Below are positions 60,762 to 64,000 of a stretch of DNA of 64,000 nucleotides, piece after piece; the stretch's first letter is position 1; every line of letters starts with the position of its first letter. Where the stretch lies: positions 121,723,222 through 121,787,221 of the forward strand of contig CM035423.1 of NCBI GenBank assembly GCA_020310875.1, written 5' to 3'. Origin of the DNA: Ceratopteris richardii. Its lineage: Eukaryota; Streptophyta; Polypodiopsida; Polypodiales; Pteridaceae. Below the pieces are notes generated by a model. That model had not been told where the DNA came from, did no database searches, and saw only the letters and a program-made list of their open reading frames with translations. The position numbers and the translations under genes were made by a program.

Positions 60762-63700
60762 TCATATGTTTTCATTATTGCCATCATTTTGGTAAGACAT
60801 CAATATAGTCTCAACTTCATTATCCTTATTGATTTCATTTATTTCTTCTATTGTTAAATCTATGTTCTCATGAATCACATCATCTATTGATGGATTAATA
60901 TCTATTTCTGGTAATTCCTCTTCCTCATCAATAGAATTAGCATATAGAGAATTATCCTCTTCATCAAAAAGATTAGTATCATTATCACGTATAATGATTC
61001 TAATTTCTATTTCAGATGTTGATGTATCAGTATCTGATGCTGAATCATCAAGAGGACTTTCTTCGATCTCTCTAATAATAAATTGTTCAAACAATGACCT
61101 ACCTCTAGGTTGCACATGAATGACTTGCCACCAAGGATAAGCATCTGGGTTTTTATAAAAAATGCTTGTTCAATATGCCTCGGAAGAATATACAGTTCTT
61201 TAGTAGATCGCATTACCTTGGAAGAATCAATTGCCCAAAACCCAGATAATTCCTTTCTTAATGTGGAATTACTACCTTTATACTCCGCTCGAAACCTGTC
61301 AACCTTCAAAATGACCTATCAAAATATATAACAACAAAAACCCATTATTAGGTGCTTATAAAAATAACTAACTCTATAAAAAAAATATAAAATTTTTTCT
61401 ACCTATTTGAATGTACGAAATGAAATTTCATAGATACCAACAATAGTTCCTACGTAACCAAGTTCACTATCTATAAGGTTCGTGTCTTTTGAGCTAGCAC
61501 GTGATAGTTGCTTGAAAGAAGCAACAATACTAAAATCCTCTGTTTTATGTAAAGAATCAATGGCTTTGATTCTAATATGCTGTCCAAAAGCCCACATATT
61601 AGTGAACATTCGAGCTGGCAAAATAAATTCAATTAGTAAATAGAAACTAACATACATATATGAAAAAAAATAAAATATTATTTTAATAAAATTACCTTTC
61701 GTTCACAACGTATCATTAACTCTCTTTGCTCATCTGAGATTTCTTCATTATTTGCATTGGCGCGTTGCAAACGACTATATAGCCAATCCGTGAAAGAAGG
61801 TATATATGTAATCTCATTATTATCGAGATTACGTCTATATCTTTTGTTTTTTTGCCTTTTACTTCGGAGATTTTGAAGTTCCTCGTACTCGCTAAGGAAT
61901 TCTTGCATGCATTCCCTATTATATGCTACAAAAGTAGAAACATCATTTTTTTCTTGAAATGTACATAAGAATGGAACCCCCTTACCTGATAATACCTCAT
62001 CTGTTATTTTTGAAGAACACTCATTGGTCCATGCATGTGGAGCTTCTTCATGAACTCTTTCAAGGTACTCACTAACGTAATAGATGCACTCTTCAAGCAT
62101 CCAACCCTTTGCCATGGATCCTTCTGGTTTTGCTCTTTGTCGCACATAACCTTTTAGTATTCCCATAAATCGCTCGACCCAAAACATCCATCGAGTGTTG
62201 ACAACACCTGCAATCTCTATCTCATCTACAAGGTGGACTAATAAATGAACCTGAATATCAAAAAATGAAGTAAGAAGTTCTTTCTCCATCAAACATAGTA
62301 GCTAATATTCATATCTCTTTGGATGTAATCCACCTATACATATCATAAAAACAATTATAAAGAAGTTAATTAAAAAATAAAATATATCCAATATTAAATA
62401 TAAAAGTATCATAATTACCTTATAAGTGATCCAAGACGATAGATCACATCTCGTACTCCTTTCGTTGTACATCCATCTATAACCAAAGGTAAAATATGTT
62501 TCAAAATGTTATGCCAGTCATGGGGTCTTTAACCTAGATAAGCTCTTATCATCCATAGTAAACATGTTTTGAAACGATGCTCCATATCCTGTAGAAGTCT
62601 TAATCAATTGAATTCTATTGTTGATAGTCTGTATCTCTTTTGTTGTAAGTACCCAAGGAGCAGGTGCATAAGTCGTTTCTTGTCGATGTCTATCAAAAAC
62701 TGGTCATAACTTTGGTTTGGATTTTTTATCTTTCAAATCATTCCTTGATGCTGTGGTATCTTTTAGTCCAAGAAGATGCTTCCATAGTGAATAACCAATA
62801 TGTTTGAATATATGCATAGGATCAAGAAGATGGCATACTTTTAGCTCCTTCCAATACTCCAAAGAATACCATATTGATATGTTCTCTGCGAGTGCCAATT
62901 TTCCTTTACCTCTATTCACATACTCATTATCTGAATCATCACTGAAGATTTCTGCTTCTAGATCTATCAGAGGTCCATCTGTCCATTTTTTATACCAATC
63001 CATAGGCGTCATAGGTTTTGGACACTGACCTGTTTCAAGCTTTCCACTAAAATTTATCGCTTCTCTTTTAGATCTTAATGGATGATCATCAGGCAAGAAT
63101 CGTCGATGTCGAAGATAAATATTTTTGTTGAGATTCTTACTATAGATTGATCTCAACCAATCACCACAATATGGACAAGCTTTATAACCCTTAGTAGATA
63201 TTCCTGCATCATGGAAAATGATAAAAATATAATTAGATTAAATCATATTTATTTACATGCATATTGAATAAAAAAATTACATCAATACCTGAACAAACAC
63301 CATATCCAGGAAAATCATGAATAGTCCAAGCCACAATACCATGAACCGTAATATGTCTTTCATTGATGCTTTTTGATACATCAATGACATTAATACCTCT
63401 CCATAACTCTTGAAGATCGTCAATGAGAGGAGCAAGATATATATTCATATCTTTAACTTGTCTTTTGCCTGGGATTAAAAGTGAAAGCATTAAATGTTCC
63501 TTTTTAATGCTAAGATATGGCGGAAGATTGTAGTTTATGACTACCACTGGCCATGTTGACCATTTATTGGATTTCATGGAGAATGGATTAACCCCATCTA
63601 ATGCAAATCCTAACTTTAGATTCTGTGGATTTTGTGCAAATTCAGGCCACGTAGAATCAATATGTTGAAAAGCAACACTATCATGAGGAATTCTGATTAT

Positions 63701-64000
63701 TCCATCAGTACTTATGTAATCATGTCCCCAAGTCAAAAGCTTTGATAATTTGGGGCTTTGAAACATATGTCTAATCCGCGGAGCCAATGGAAAATGTCTC
63801 AATATCTTTTTGGAGATTTTACCTTCTTTGCCCTTATATCGAGGAGATTGACATTTGGGACATGTCAAAGAGTTTGCATATTCACCTCTATATAAAATAC
63901 AATCGTTAGGACATGCATGTATACATTGATAATCTATACCAAGATTGTTGATTATCTTCTTCATTTCATCATGTGAGGTAGGAAGAATATTCTGACTTGG
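60762..64000 (-). pseudogene. CACTA (En/Spm) TNP2-type transposase, partial
   Basis: Minus strand, N-terminus beyond the window. Exon 64000-63289 carries IHACPNDCILYRGEY, CPKCQSPRYK, GFALDGVNPF and HDFPGYGVCSG (Transposase_21). A phase-1 intron joins it to the exon from 63203 (ISTKGYKACPYCGDW ... LLDPMHIFKHIGYSLWKHLLG). After a stop at 62704 and a frameshift comes PHDWHNILKHILPLVIDG. Then DUF4218 (FFDIQVHLLVHLVDEIE, GYVRQRAKPEGSMAKGWMLEE; 62292-61678) and DUF4216 (YVGTIVGIYEISF; DAYPWWQVIHVQPRGRS; 61657-60762), with a one-base shift near 61155. TNP2 proteins bind CACTA termini and excise the element. This copy is inactive, and its right and left termini are not visible. Confidence 0.9.

Overview
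This looks like nuclear DNA of a land plant with a large, repeat-filled genome. The evidence is plant-type Ty1/copia and Ty3/gypsy retroelements, an En/Spm (CACTA) transposase of the TNP2 type, a plant L1-type LINE, tRNA-derived SINE sequence, short introns of 70-80 nt and very long microsatellites. A gymnosperm or another large-genome lineage would fit, but no sequence here fixes the species. Almost all recognisable coding sequence belongs to mobile elements. Only two loci look like something else: a small secreted 12-cysteine peptide gene at about 31.5 kb (+), and an intron-containing relic of a DNA-methyltransferase-like gene at 14.4-16.3 kb (-).

Layout. 0-6.2 kb: copia ends on the minus strand, a 5S-rRNA-like patch, and a degenerate copia element (+) cut inside its reverse transcriptase by a CACTA-type terminus at 6229. 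6.2-13.8 kb: that CACTA end, a 1.4-kb alternating purine/pyrimidine repeat, other microsatellites, a SINE, and a tandem array of about 250-bp AT-rich units. 14.4-17.7 kb (-): the methyltransferase-like gene with two blocks of a palindromic repeat of about 31 bp, then an unidentified broken reading frame. 17.7-22 kb: mostly featureless, then a CACATA repeat. 22.1-28.8 kb: a decayed copia element with LTR remnants and the 3' end of another. 28.9-39.2 kb: microsatellites, two oppositely oriented CACTA ends, the cysteine-rich peptide gene, and two 1.1-kb direct repeats.

39.2-46 kb: a Ty3-like element encoding gag and protease but no polymerase. Its leader is full of ATCG(C/T)GAT-type motifs and ends in about 19 copies of a 29-bp hairpin repeat. 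46-59.9 kb: a second Ty3 element (gag, PR, RT, RH, start of IN). Its gag is split by a 4.6-kb LTR element with two 1000-bp LTRs and a 5-bp target duplication. Its protease is split by a 5'-truncated LINE with a 14-15-bp target duplication, and it also carries a perfect 137-bp-arm palindrome. 59.9-64 kb: plus-strand exon-like segments followed by a minus-strand CACTA TNP2 transposase pseudogene that runs off the window.

The most notable items are: (1) the methyltransferase-like gene with conserved splice phases and palindromic arrays; (2) the LTR element at 48271-52849, which carries a long non-retroviral reading frame instead of gag-pol; (3) the hairpin array in the leader of the gag-pro element; (4) the 12-cysteine peptide gene; (5) the perfect palindrome. 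All positions and splice sites were read by eye. No database search or alignment was run.
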